A stretch of DNA of 64,000 nucleotides from Agarophyton chilense (Eukaryota > Rhodophyta > Florideophyceae > Gracilariales > Gracilariaceae): the NCBI GenBank assembly GCA_030374765.1, contig JARGXX010000100.1, forward strand, positions 620,001 to 684,000, given 5' to 3'. Positions 44,774-55,229 of the stretch are shown here, piece after piece; the stretch's first letter is position 1, and each line of letters begins with the position of its first letter. The position numbers and the translations under genes are program-made. Under the pieces are notes generated by a model. That model was not told the DNA's origin. It did not search any database and worked only from the letters and a program-made list of their open reading frames with translations.

Positions 44774-47340
44774 TTAGCCGTCTGCAGGCATTGGGTCCTT
44801 GCGACGGCGCCAATACCTGATACGGAAGTGTGGGGGTATTGCTGCTGGGGGTTCGAGGGTGTCTCTTTCTGGGCCCCAGCCGTACCACATTACGGTGTAC
44901 TTCAGACCATTGTAGGTTCGCATGTGGCCCACCAGACGATCAACGGGAAATTCCTCTGAGGTTTGGTCCTGATCTTTCGGGGTAACGCTACCTCCAGGGT
45001 TCATGTGTTCCGAGTTGGAAGCTTCGTGTGTGAGAGCCGGGTCGGGAGCTCCCGCTGTTACCGTGTGAGGTTCCATTTCCGTCCTTGTTAGAGGGTTTTA
45101 ATCCAGATAATCCCGTTGTAGTTCATCATTCAGCTCAATTGGGGTGGGGTCCTCCGAGGGTCGAGTGCGCAGAGCCACCACTCTGGGCTCTCGGGCTGCG
45201 GTGCCTGCCTCAATGCGATGTTGAACCGTTTCAGGTGCTACCGTAATACGGTCAATTGATATCGTATTCGGTATTCCATCTTGGTCAAACGTAACGATGT
45301 GGTCTGATGCGTTCAATACCTTATAAGGTCTCACTGATCTGGGTAGAAGCTTCGAATTGATATATCTATCAATAGCTTCATCGTCCGCATCATCACCCGG
45401 TCGTGGTCTTTTACCTGAAGGTGGGTTGTCTATGTAGATATATTGTCCCGAAGATACGGAGACCACTTTGGTTACCCTACGGTCGTAGTCGGCCTTGTAC
45501 CGCTTCTGGGCTGCAGTGAGGCGGCTCTCTGCATGTTTGAGAGCCCTCCTCAGCCTCACAAGGGTATTTCGCTTGACCTGGGCAGGGGTCAGTGCGGCAA
45601 CTGCAGTGCTGGTGGTATGATCTCCCTGCACTACAATACCTGGGGGGTGTCGCGAAAGAACCAAATCAAAGGCAGTGGTCTGCGTTGACCGGTGTACCTG
45701 AAGGTTATAGTAGTAGGTGAGCGGTTGCACCAGCTCATCCCATCCAGTTTGGTTCTCTTCTGTGTAGTGTCGTAACCTTGATACCAATTTGTGGTTAAAG
45801 CGCTCGACCTGTACGTTTGTCTGCGGGTGGTAGGCACCGGTGAAATAGTGCTTGATACCCAAGAGGTTACAGACTGCTTCGAAGAACTTCGATGCCAGGT
45901 TTGAACCATTTTCGGTGAGTAGGTACAGTGGGGCACCATAAGGATAGACCCAATTGTTGAGGAACGCGATCGCCAGCGTTGTTGGCTTCGTCTCCTTTAA
46001 AGATATCGCTCTCGTGAGCTTCGAAATCCTGTCGGTGATCATCAGAATATGCTGATACCCATTCTAGGTCTTGGGAAGTGGTCCTAGAAAGTCTATCGCA
46101 ACAAACTCCAGCAGACCCGCTGCTGAAAACAGCTTGAGATACTTTCGATGCTTTCGAATACCACCGCCGGTACGAACACAATATTCGCATTGACCTACAA
46201 AGGTATAGACATCATGGGCCATATGAGGCCAATAGAACTGTTGCCTCAAGGTGTAATACATCCTGGTGGCACCGGGGTGTCCCGATAGTCGCGGATAGTG
46301 ACGCGAGATACAAAATTATCGGGCGCAGCGCCTTCGGAACCACCTTTTGAAGGATACCATCCAAGGTTGACCTTCTCACGATGTATCCATGTTAGAACAC
46401 TGGTCAGTGGTTGAAAAGGTGAATGATCGTGACGGCCGAGGTGAGAGTCGGCCGGTCGACCAGGGTTTATATAGACTATTGAACCTTCGAAGAAGATGTC
46501 ATAAAGAGTGTTTTCTAATGTTCCATTCTAATTGGGTGCCGTGTGAAACATGGTTGCTTCCACAAGGTTCAATCGTGCATGCGTGTCCAATGCCTCGTTG
46601 TCACTTGCTCGATGATGCTGACAGTGACAGCTTTGTTGATTGTGACAAGAATGTCATCTATAAAGTCATTGTGACGTGTGAGATGGCAATGGTCCTTGAA
46701 TTTACAATTAGGTTCAAAATGGATTATGGGACTGGACCGCCAAAGCACTGAAACTCAAATAACATACTTAAAGCATAGTATAACTAAATCATAACATAAA
46801 TGCATAACATAATTGATTAAAAATCATCTGAATTCCTAACAATCCATAATGGTCTACATCGAATGGTGATCCTTTGGAACCAATTTGGTCAGCCAGGGTC
46901 CTGCTGTACGCATCCTGGGCCTGTTCTCGTAGAAATTCCTCTCGGGTCACGGGCATGACGTTCGTTTCCTCTAGGGTTAGTATCTGCGTTGCCATGTCGG
47001 TGTTCCGCAAGGCACCTTATTCAGGTAAGTCCCAACATCCTTCTAGGTGTTCGCCGGTACCATTTTGGTTTGATGACACCAAAAAGCAGGGGATATCATC
47101 GTCCACAGGTTCTGTCACTAACCCTGAGGTGTTTAAGCGTGACATAGCATTAGCTATGTTGTGCTTGATACCTGGACGGTATCCTACGAACCTTGTATGT
47201 GATCAGATTCGGTACAATAATGTACCGTGAAGTAGCCCAATATGCGCTGTAAGGACCAAAGGGTGTCTGGCACATGTCCATTCGGCCAAGGCCAATTCTT
47301 TGAAATCTGATTTATGTGCCTGCTAGTGTCCTATAGGTGG
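44774..47340 (-). pseudogene. Ty3/gypsy RNase H end, integrase and chromodomain
   Basis: Read downward: end of RNase H (YRPGIKHNIANAMSRL, DDDIPCF) at about 47100-47210; linker REEFLREQAQDAYSRTLADQ at about 46870-46960; then, after a solo LTR, the zinc finger (HPG...FYWPHM...CEYC) at about 46180-46320; the core with Asp in VAIDFLGPLP, LLTENGS where the second Asp has become Glu, and Glu in VQVERFN 35 residues later; the C-terminal SVRPYKV module; and a chromodomain (FPVDRLVGH, WYGWGPE, IPPHFRIRYWR) at 44780-44950. Stops: TAG at 46064 and TAA at 45098; otherwise one frame. Confidence 0.88.
46390..46841. repeat. Solo LTR with 5-bp target duplication
   Basis: 452 bp inserted in the gypsy integrase: begins TGTTAG, ends CTAACA, and is flanked on both sides by ATCCA (46385-46389 and 46842-46846). 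Removing it plus one ATCCA restores the integrase reading (HYG joined to YIVRRSTLDG on the minus strand). No related copy seen in the window. Orientation of the parent element cannot be told. Confidence 0.92.
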
Positions 47341-47671
47341 ACGCAACATGACACGCATTCCAAATACGGCCGAAACTATTTCAACATGGGGCAGTGTGAA
47401 CTGGAACACTCGGTGTACAAAATTGCGCGCCGATCATCGCACTTGTGGGCAATGTTCTGACCAAGGGAGGATCCGTGAGCTCGCAGACACTCTCGCACGC
47501 TCTCACAGCGCGTGCTATGCTGGGGACTTGTGAAAGGGGCGTTTTCAAGTCGCGCGTGCATTGTGGGGCGCCTTGTCAAGGTTTACGCAAAGGCGATTGC
47601 TTCTTGAGGTTATTCTTCCGTGCTTCGCTTTGTTTGTTGCCTTCGTCTTCGCTCTTCACCCCGAATCTGAG
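47341..47671. other. No gene seen
   Basis: Somewhere here the gypsy RNase H homology ends and the TMEM230-like segment begins. No sharp junction was found. Confidence 0.4.
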
Positions 47672-48092
47672 ATGTCGCGACCAAAGCCAACTCTATCTTT
47701 CTCTAACAACAGCTCCTATACAGAGGTTTGTCACTAAACTAAGCGCCAAAACCGACTGCAGCACCACTCTCTGACACACGTTTCAGGAAGACACTCCAGC
47801 CCATTTGTACGACACTTCGCTAATTCGCTACAATGATGCACACCTCTTTCGCCAATGTGCTGCAGGTGAACACAGAACATCATTTCCTTGCAGAACAACC
47901 TTCGTAGCATTATTTCTTTTCGGTTTCGGTATTTCGTTTTTACTCGTCGGCTTGCTACACTTTCGCGAAAGAGATCAGGCTACATAGATTGCCTTTATTG
48001 CTGTTGGGTCTATTGCATCTATTCCAGGAACTTATGTCGCTTATAACTTGATTCAAGCATTACGTGGAGCTCGTGGTTTCTTCTATCGCAAT
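47672..48092 (+). pseudogene. TMEM230-like membrane protein gene, one stop
   Basis: Proposed exon 1 (47672-47725, MSRPKPTLSFSNNSSYTE) and exon 2 (from 47787) flank a 61-nt GTTTGT...TTTCAG intron in phase 0. Exon 2 encodes two hydrophobic helices with a short loop: RTTFVALFLFGFGISFLLVG and IAFIAVGSIASIPGTY, followed by GARGFFYRN. This matches the TMEM230/TMEM134 family (a small two-pass endomembrane protein) in order, spacing and the SIPG and RG-YRN-like end. A TAG at 47985 lies between the helices. GTAAGT at 48093 is a good donor for a further intron. The presence of introns argues against an mRNA-derived copy. Confidence 0.6.
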
Positions 48093-48641
48093 GTAAGTTG
48101 TGTGACGTGTTGTCGTTTCAAGTCTGTAGAGCGCAAAATTGAACGTGAGCGCGAAATCGATATTAACCTTCGTTCTTTTTTTGATACATCACATGTGCAG
48201 TTGCTCATTGGGATGATTACAGATGGTAGCAATGTCTTACAATGCGCATGTTACCGCATCATCACAGCGCTTACTGTGTTCAAGTCCTACATATGTGGAG
48301 CCACAACCATTCATGTTATCTTCACCTCATGTGCCCGCTCATCGACACCCGTAAACGTCGTTCTCTCGATGGAAAGCGGCTTACAACTATCGATTATTTC
48401 GCACAAAACACGTGTTCATAGCTTTTCAAGCAAAAGCTAGCCATTGTACAGGAGTACAGGCGCATCTACATTTTAGTTAGTCTTTCATTTCCATTTCAGT
48501 AAATAAAATGTCCTGAGCATTAGTACACAACTAGCACTGTTTTCATACAAAACGATACAGCACCAAAAAGCAATAAAAAGAGCAAAGTCCCTGACGTTCT
48601 ACGACGATGTTCTTACGTGCGGTGATGACTGCACCAGAAAA
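48093..48641. other. 3' part of TMEM230-like segment
   Basis: May include an intron from 48093 to about 48200 (ACATGTGCAG acceptor). The open frame through 48440 has no recognised homology. AATAAA occurs at about 48502. Confidence 0.35.
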
Positions 48642-49465
48642 TTACCAACAGCGTATTGAGTAGATAGCATCAACACTAGGTCGTAACCGTTCATAAACCA
48701 GCAAACTAACAGCCATTGACGGTGCAATCGTGAATAGGTTCGGCAATGCACCCCAAAAATATCCGCGCCATTCCATCTGACTCCCAATTTCCGTCCAAGC
48801 ATTGAAAAACGTCGTCGCTTGTGAGCCTGATCTAGGACCATATCCAGCAACCTGAATTCGTCGACGGCACATATCGATAGGATACATTGCCAACTGGCTC
48901 GTCATGATCGTTAGAATTCCGGCCGCAACCAAACCGCCTAGTGTCGGCGTGTTTGAAGGGTCGCTTTTGCGTCGCGGCAAGATAGGTAACAAGCATGTTT
49001 CGTACACAGCCAGTTTGATGCCCACAAAACCGAAGCTCCCAACCAGCGTAGGGAATAATCCATGATAGACGCACCCCTTCTGTCCGCATGGCTTCACTGA
49101 TTCCATGAAAACGGCCTCGATAGGGCTCGAAACCCTTCCTCTTCATAGCCAAGCGTGCACACACAACATCGAAAAGATATGTTGCCTTGTGACTTACCAT
49201 TCCGGCCACCTCTCTGGCGAACAACGCAAGCATAGTACGATTGCCGCCCGTTCCCGTTACATTGGACGACACACCGTCTTCATTCAACCCCGACCTCGGC
49301 GACGAAAAACCATGCAGCTGCATCAGGGGAAGACGCAAGGCGCGTAACTAACGCAGTTTGAATTAGAGTACTGGGAACCGGTCGAAGGATGTTGGCTCCG
49401 TTCTGCCTAAACAAAGCATATCTGATGCTGGATTCTTCCGCAATCACCTGCCGCATGCTTTCCAT
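48642..49465 (-). pseudogene. Mitochondrial carrier (SLC25) pseudogene
   Basis: Three frames are needed. First repeat end: LFRQNGANILRPVPSTLIQT (about 49360-49430). Second repeat: AGMVSHKATYLFDVVCARL, a carrier signature with the Pro lost, then GRFHGISEAMRTEG. After a frameshift near 49100: YHGLFPTLVGSFGFVGIK and the third repeat with YPIDMCRRRIQV, GYFWGALPNLFTIAPSMAV. The family exchanges metabolites or nucleotides across the inner mitochondrial membrane; the closest type looks like the ATP-Mg/phosphate group, with modest confidence. The first ~70 residues are missing and there are two frameshifts, so this is dead. Confidence 0.8.
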
Positions 49466-49521
49466 CCATTCTCCTAAGTATTAAACTCGGTTTCCAGTTT
49501 GCATCAGCATCTTTGCCCTTT

Positions 49522-50335
49522 CTAAGGGAGAACCGGAGTCTTGCTCACTACTACAGTCAGACACAGAGCCATCCAGTCGGACCATTTCATCCATGTTGGC
49601 ATAGTTGGCGGGTACACAGAATGCGTCTGCAAGGATGGGCGAGTGGTCGCTGGAATGGTGTTCCTACTAACAAACTGGGATCCAAATAGGGACGGTGTGG
49701 CAGAAGGTCCAAGGTACGCCACGTCGTCGATATCCTTTCCGAGCAGATCCAATAGTATCAGCATTCAGAAAGTGTTCTCTTATTGTTTGAATATCCTCTC
49801 TGAACAACGGCGGCAGGATATCGTTCGAAACCTCATTGAAAACCTTCATTGACAAAGTCCAAATTCCATGACGCCCAAACACGGACCTAAGTATAGGATT
49901 TTCCCCATATAACATCTTTTGAGCAGTGTGGTCGTATTCGGTGTACTCATGCAACAGTTCTTCCTTGTCTTCCAAAGATATTAAGCACGTGTTTCTCTGG
50001 TCCGATTTCCAAAATGCCACTTCATTTTCAGCGTCAGGGTTGTTGATAACAATATCAAACCGACAGAATTCTTCCTCCATTAAGCCCTGCTCTCCATGCA
50101 ACGCCGAAAGCAAGTAACAGGGCGGGGCTATGGGGCTGTTCGGTGACAGCGCTGCGGGACAGTGCGTTTCAAAGTGCACAATATCGCACATTTCGAAAGA
50201 ATTGTGGCTGTAGGAAAGTCCTACAGCCTGCTTTACAGACACAGTACACACGCAATGTGCCCTCTGATGTTCGACATTCCATCGTTTTCGCAAGATCACG
50301 CACGCAGATTCCATTGCTTGAGTCATGGCACACAC
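49522..50335 (-). pseudogene. Unknown acidic protein, frameshifted
   Basis: A 222-aa open frame (49667-50335) reads coherently: a Cys/His-bearing N-terminus, an acidic central part (ENEVAFWKSDQR, DKEELLHEYTEYD) and helices (FGRHGIWTLSMKVFNEV). Near 49765 a second frame (49522-49764) continues plausibly (LLDLLGKDIDDVAYLG). I recognise no domain. It may be a host-gene fragment like its neighbours. Confidence 0.45.
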
Positions 50336-50904
50336 CTCTTCTCAAGTGAACACAATAGAGTGCTAATTTCCCAGTTTCATAAGACCTCATTCCAGCTCAT
50401 TTCGTTCCCAACACCATTACAAACAGGTTTCAGGTTTCAGTTTTCCTCTTCAAACGCTTGAATGTGACCTATCCTACTTTTGAAGGGTTCTCGTACGAGC
50501 AGGTTCTGGATATGGGAACATAAAAACCACTTTGCAACATGTCCGGCGTGAACCGTTGGCAGTCACTTCCTCGATCGATATATGAGTGTTATCCATGTGA
50601 AGAGGCCCTGGCTACGTCATGCGAACGATGAGGAGGCCCATCGGGAGGAGGTGGAGCTCCTCAGGAGTGTTATTGACATCAAACGTAACGGCTCAAGCGA
50701 ACCGAGCCATAATGTGTGCAAGTCATGCCGAGCTTGTACTTGTACTGGTAAGGAACAGTAAGCTATCGACCACAGACATAGAAAAGTACCGTTGAAAGAT
50801 GATTCCCATGCTATATAAGTAAAGTTAACTTGATATGGGTGGACTTGGGGTATCTATCTCACAATCACCAGGTTCCAACAAGGTGAAAAGCGGAGCTGGA
50901 AGAG
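50336..50904. other. No gene seen
   Basis: No coherent frame. The coiled-coil frame that follows is open from about 50887. Confidence 0.4.
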
Positions 50905-51141
50905 GTGGGGGCAGAAAAAGAGGACGAATTGGTGCTTTTGGTGGCGAGTGCAGAAGAGACGAAGGAGGATGTAGATCCCACTCTTCGAGAGAAGATAGCT
51001 GAGCTCGAGAAGGAGGTGAACCGGCGCCGGGCTTGTCAGCAACACCTCCAGGGAGCTCAGAAACAAATGGATCAGTTGGAGAGCCGGGTGAGGGTTATAT
51101 CAGCCGCAATAAGTCGACGCAACCGTGCTTTAAAAAACTAA
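50905..51141 (+). pseudogene. Coiled-coil fragment
   Basis: 78 codons, Glu/Lys/Arg-rich with heptad-like Leu/Ile/Val (LREKIAELEKEVNRRRACQQ, MDQLESRVRVISAAI), ending in a TAA. The first codon is GTG, so the true start is not here; the frame extends slightly upstream without an ATG. Probably the C-terminus of a gag-like or structural protein. Confidence 0.4.
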
Positions 51142-51689
51142 GGGGGAGCACGGGAGGGACAAACAGGCAAGCCCAACCCAGGGTCCCGGTCGATGGAAGG
51201 GGTGGTTAGTTAAGAAGGCTTAGAATGTTTGATAAATATGTATTGAAATGAAATGTATCAGCTGTGGAGTGCCTGGGGTTGTCCTCAACTCCAGCAGCGC
51301 ATTGTTCAATCATCAACAACTTCTTCCCTGTTCCATTCGTCCAACGCTTGCATAACGTGCATGGAACTGTTCATGATGATGTGGAGCATCTGAGGGGTGT
51401 TCACTCGCACATGGTGTTGATAGACGAGTGCGGTCCTTGTTCCCATTTCAGCGGGAAGATCAATTGTAGCGGTTTTCGCAAGAATCGTGTGAAGCACGTG
51501 CAGATTCACCACGTCGGTGCCCAACTTAAAAAACAGATCGTCGGCCAAGAAAGGATGAGTGTGTGCAACAGCAGCCTCACATGCGCCAGCCCTTGTGGTA
51601 ATGTTGGAATCGCAGTGCAGAGCAGATAGCGCGGGACGGACGGGACGCGTCTCGGGCGCTTGCCCACACGTGCCGGCACATTTGACATG
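51142..51689. other. Unassigned interval
   Basis: Frames on both strands at 51264-51629 have no recognised family. No other signal. Confidence 0.35.
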
Positions 51690-51913
51690 ACAATGTTAAA
51701 ACTATTGAAACAGAAGCGGTGCATGGTACGGTAATTCGCGGTTATCGTCAGCATCAGGCAGGTCAGAACGCCAGTATCAATCCCATTGCATCCATATTTG
51801 CTTGGACGGGTGGTTTGGAACATCGAGGAAAACTCGATCATAATGAAGATCTTGTTAATTATGCAACACGAGTTGAAAAGGCTTGTATTGATACTGTGGA
51901 AAATGCACAATGA
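51690..51913 (+). pseudogene. NADP isocitrate dehydrogenase C-terminal fragment
   Basis: Encodes [38 protein letters not shown] and [10 protein letters not shown], which follows the conserved C-terminal part of NADP-dependent isocitrate dehydrogenase (the segment HGTVTRHYR...SIFAWTRGL...RAKLD). Only about 70 of some 410 residues are present; both the catalytic N-terminal domain and the last ~40 residues are missing. The usual TRGL arginine is Gly here. A short captured or residual fragment; clearly non-functional. Confidence 0.85.
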
Positions 51914-52955
51914 CATGAGATCTCGCCCTCTCGATTCTTGGTATCAAGGGCAATGATCGTCTGTATTGGGACACCACTGAAGGTTATGGTACCCATGAGT
52001 AGTGGATCATGTAGTTGCAATAGCTTCCACCCCTCGTGCAAGCATGAGTGAGATGAGGACAATTAGTATCACTCCTTAGCGATGGTGCCGCATGTGAGGG
52101 ATGGAAAGAGTCTCTGGTATGTCAGCATTATGAGCAGGGCTGATACCAGCACAAACACTTCCGCCAGCAATTGGATGGGCAATCTACCCAGAAGGGGAAT
52201 GAGCGAAACGTCCGCCTGCGGCCCGGCAATGGCATACGCCGACGGAATGGACAGATAATATATCAGAACAGCAAGCGCAGGAAGCCATCACGCCGGTGTG
52301 TACCAACGGTACGGGATGAAAAGCGCCGCCAACGATTGCAGGAAAGTCGGCTGGCTTAAATGCGACTGCGTGTACCAATCAACGGGCTGATAGCCCACAG
52401 CTTCATAAGGTGCATAGTACGCGCGTTGCAAAAGCTCGCTGGTGGCAATTGCGACTCCGAGCTGTGCAAGCAGGTTTCACGTGAACAGCAGCACGAGCGG
52501 GCGGTGACCGACTGCGTGCAGGGGGATGGGCAGGGCGAGAATACCCGTCCATATTATGGTGGCTACGCTCACCGCTGTAGTATGCACAAGGCTGCCGAAG
52601 GACGGGCGCATGCGCGCAGCCGGCACGGTGAAGGCGCGACGACGGCGGTGCGCGCAGACCATTCTATAGTCCCTTGCCGTTCAACCAGAGGCGAGCGCGT
52701 GGGCCAGGTCATGAGCTAGGGCGAGAACGAGTCGTGCGTAGTGCCCTCCCCTTGTGGTGAGCACCGAATGCCAGCTGCTGCTCAGCATTCATTGCAGTGC
52801 ACAAAGCACAACTCACGACGAGGCATTCGCTAAAAGTCGTACTGAACGTTGCGGCGCAGCGAGACGCCGGAAAAAATTGAGACGTTTAGAAGGTCTTAGC
52901 GTGCCCCGTCTGCGTTGACTCCTTTGCAACGTGTGTCGTGTGCCGCGCAGAGGTA
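51914..52955. other. Unassigned, GC-rich mosaic
   Basis: Frames on the minus strand at 52184-52378 and 52477-52662 contain hydrophobic stretches (SVATIIWTGILALPIPL) and may be fragments of a membrane protein, but no family was recognised. The right end abuts the Tc1 element at a TA. Confidence 0.35.
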
Positions 52956-54256
52956 CAGTGCGTTTCAAAAACATATCCCTTTACAAAAACTGCGCCAAAA
53001 AGGCATTTCACGTACTGTAGAGCACATTTCACAACAAATAAAAACCACTAAGTCAATAACACTGTTTCAAAAGTATATCCTTTATACAATCATTCGCTCA
53101 ATTATGGCTCGTGGCGCACCTCTCACACGCTCTGAACAGCAGGAAATCATGGAATTAGTAGGTCAGGGTATGATTCCAGCAGATATAGCCCGAAAACTCA
53201 AGCGCAGCCTAAAAACAATCAGCAACTTCATCAAAAACCCCGCTACATACGGAACAAAGCGTTCAACCGGCCGTCCTACGGCACTATCCCCGGCCGATAA
53301 GCGTGGAATTAAGAGAGAACTATGCCGCAACACTTCATCTTGCGGGAAAATTGTCAAAAATCTAAATTTGCCTCTATCACGATCTACAATATGGCGTGAA
53401 GTCAACCGTCAAAATTTGTTCAAGTACACAAAAATGAGGAAAACTTTTTTTTTAAAAGATAATCACAAGAAAAATCGAGTTGAATGGTGTGCTCAAAAGG
53501 CTTTATTGGAAAACGGAATGGAATAATGTTATCTTTTCCGACGAAAAAAAGTTTAACCTTGATGGTCCAGATTGCTATAAATTTTATTGGCATGATCTAC
53601 GAAAAGGAAAGAAGGAATTTGTGATTAGGCATTCAGGACGCGCATCAGTAATGGTTTGGGCTGGAATCTCCACGAAAGGAGCAACTGATATGGCTTTTGT
53701 TGAAACTACAATGAACTCTGAGAAGTATGCTGAGGTTCTAGAAAACTATCTTTTACCTTTTTCATACTGTATGCACGGAGAAGAATTCATTTTTCAGCAA
53801 GATAATGCACCTGTGCATAAGTCTAATTCTATGAAACAGTGGTTCAATAGTCTAAATATGTCGGTTATGGAATGGCCTGCGCGCTCTCCTGACCTCAACC
53901 CTATCGAAATCATTTGGGGAATGTTGGCCCGAATGGTTTATGGGCAAGGAAGGCAATTTGATACAGTTTTTGATTTGAAAAATTGTATCAAAGATTGCTG
54001 GGAAAAGATTGACTGTAATGCTATCAATCCTTTTATAGAATCAATGCCAAAGCGTTGTATAAGTGTTATACAGGCTAGAGAAGCAAAAATAAACTAATGA
54101 ACTCGCGTTAGAATAAAAAGGATGCAATAAAGGTTATGATTTTGAAACAGTTTTTTTACTTGAAAATTTTTTCACACTGATTTTGTTAGTTGTACTGTAG
54201 CCAAAACGTCGATTTTTGGAAAATTTGCGCGAGGGATATGATTTTGAAACAGACTT
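52956..54256 (+). mobile_element. Tc1-like transposon, IR/DR type
   Basis: 1301 bp between TA dinucleotides (52954-52955 and 54257-54258). Each end has two copies of a motif containing GTTTCAAAA-N-CATA-CC: outer left at 52956, inner left at 53060, inner right (reverse) at 54131-54153 and outer right at 54228-54256. The GTTTC cores are 102 bp apart on both sides. This is the IR/DR architecture of Sleeping-Beauty-like Tc1 elements. It carries one transposase gene, broken by one frameshift. Confidence 0.88.
53104..54097 (+). pseudogene. Tc1-like DD34E transposase, one frameshift
   Basis: The ATG at 53104 follows the inner repeat. Residues 1-60: helix-turn-helix (SEQQEIMELVGQG, IARKLKRSLKTISNF), then a GRP motif near residue 58 and a second helix-turn-helix (LPLSRSTIWREV). 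A one-base shift near 53505 separates this from the catalytic domain at 53480-54097: Asp in VIFSDEKKF, Asp in FQQDNAPVH and Glu in LNPIEIIWG, with 34 residues between the last two. All three acidic residues are intact. The element is related to the decayed ones at 3761 and 18433 but much better preserved. Confidence 0.9.
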
Positions 54257-54259
54257 TAC

Positions 54260-55229
54260 TTGTCGCCCCACGCTTTCGATTCGAAAGCGAAATGCGCTGG
54301 AGATATGCAAAAGGAAGGAATCCCCCTCCTTTGGGGGGCCCCCCCTGGATCCAGAACTCACGCATATCATGCTTGACCTTCTTATTGCCACGTGTCAGAG
54401 CGATAATGAAGCCTGCGTGCGCCGCTCTTCGTGCTTGCTCCAGGAGCGCGGCGAGCTTTTTTTGACGAGCGGAGGGGCGTCTGAATTGTTTCGGGCTGCG
54501 TTGCGTCGTTCTTCCGCGAGGGGGGGGAGGCACATCGTCGTTGCCATCTGTCGGGTACTTCGAGCTGGCGCGCCCATACCTCGAGTCTGACTTTTTGGCA
54601 GTCCTGTGTTCCGAAGGGAGGGATCGATTACCTTCTTGGACATCGTTCTGGCCATCTCCCCAGCCCCACTGATGGGAACCGTCGTCCGGGCGAGACTTTG
54701 TGGCTTTCTCCTTCGTTTCTGCGGCATTGCTCTTGAAAGAAGATCTGGTCCATTCCCTGGAGATTTTATCCGTTCTGTCTGCGTTGCGCATTGACGGCTC
54801 GTCTTCTCTTCTTTCAAAGCTGTCGTATCCCTCTTCCTTTTTGCGAGAACTTTTATTATCCCAGTCACTACGGTCACTCGAACGAGGCCACGCGCCTCCG
54901 AACCTTGTCCTCTGCTCCGACCTGTCATCACCCGCAGCTCACTCGCGCGAGCGACCACCGGAACCATACTTGCCTTCGGAGCGATCCCTGTGCTGGGAGC
55001 GATTATTTCGTTCAGAGCGATCTGTTCCTTCAGAGCGATCCAGCCCGGACTCCTCACTCAGAAAGCGTTGCAAATTGTGGTCGAGCCTAGGCCGGAGGAA
55101 AATTATTTTCCAGCGAGCGTGACCTTGATGTACATGCCGATGTTCACGCCTCCATATCCGCTTCACGGCGACGTGCGGCACACTGTACCGACGCGACGAC
55201 GGCGCAATTTGAGCAGCGCAATAGATCAT
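54260..55229 (-). pseudogene. Arg/Ser/Asp-rich protein, cut by Tc1, one stop
   Basis: One register of some 320 codons from 55229 down, with a single TGA near 54938. Repeats of DRSE (LDRSEGTDRSERNNRS), then EKATKSRPDDG, RGRTTQRSP and a basic end KKLAALLEQARRAAHAGF. Composition resembles RS/RD-rich RNA-associated proteins, but no RNA-binding domain is visible. The Tc1 element begins where its conserved part ends, so the transposon may have inserted into it; I did not find its continuation left of 52955. Confidence 0.45.

Noticed and set aside
36455-45100. Reassigned stop codons or C-to-T silencing as the cause of in-frame stops
   Set aside because: TAG, TAA and TGA are all involved and intact genes end with ordinary stops. 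At 46064 the expected residue is Lys, which needs an A-to-T change rather than C-to-T.
53480-53526. Programmed frameshift in the Tc1 transposase
   Set aside because: No slippery sequence was recognised; the overlap of frames is explained by a single missing base.
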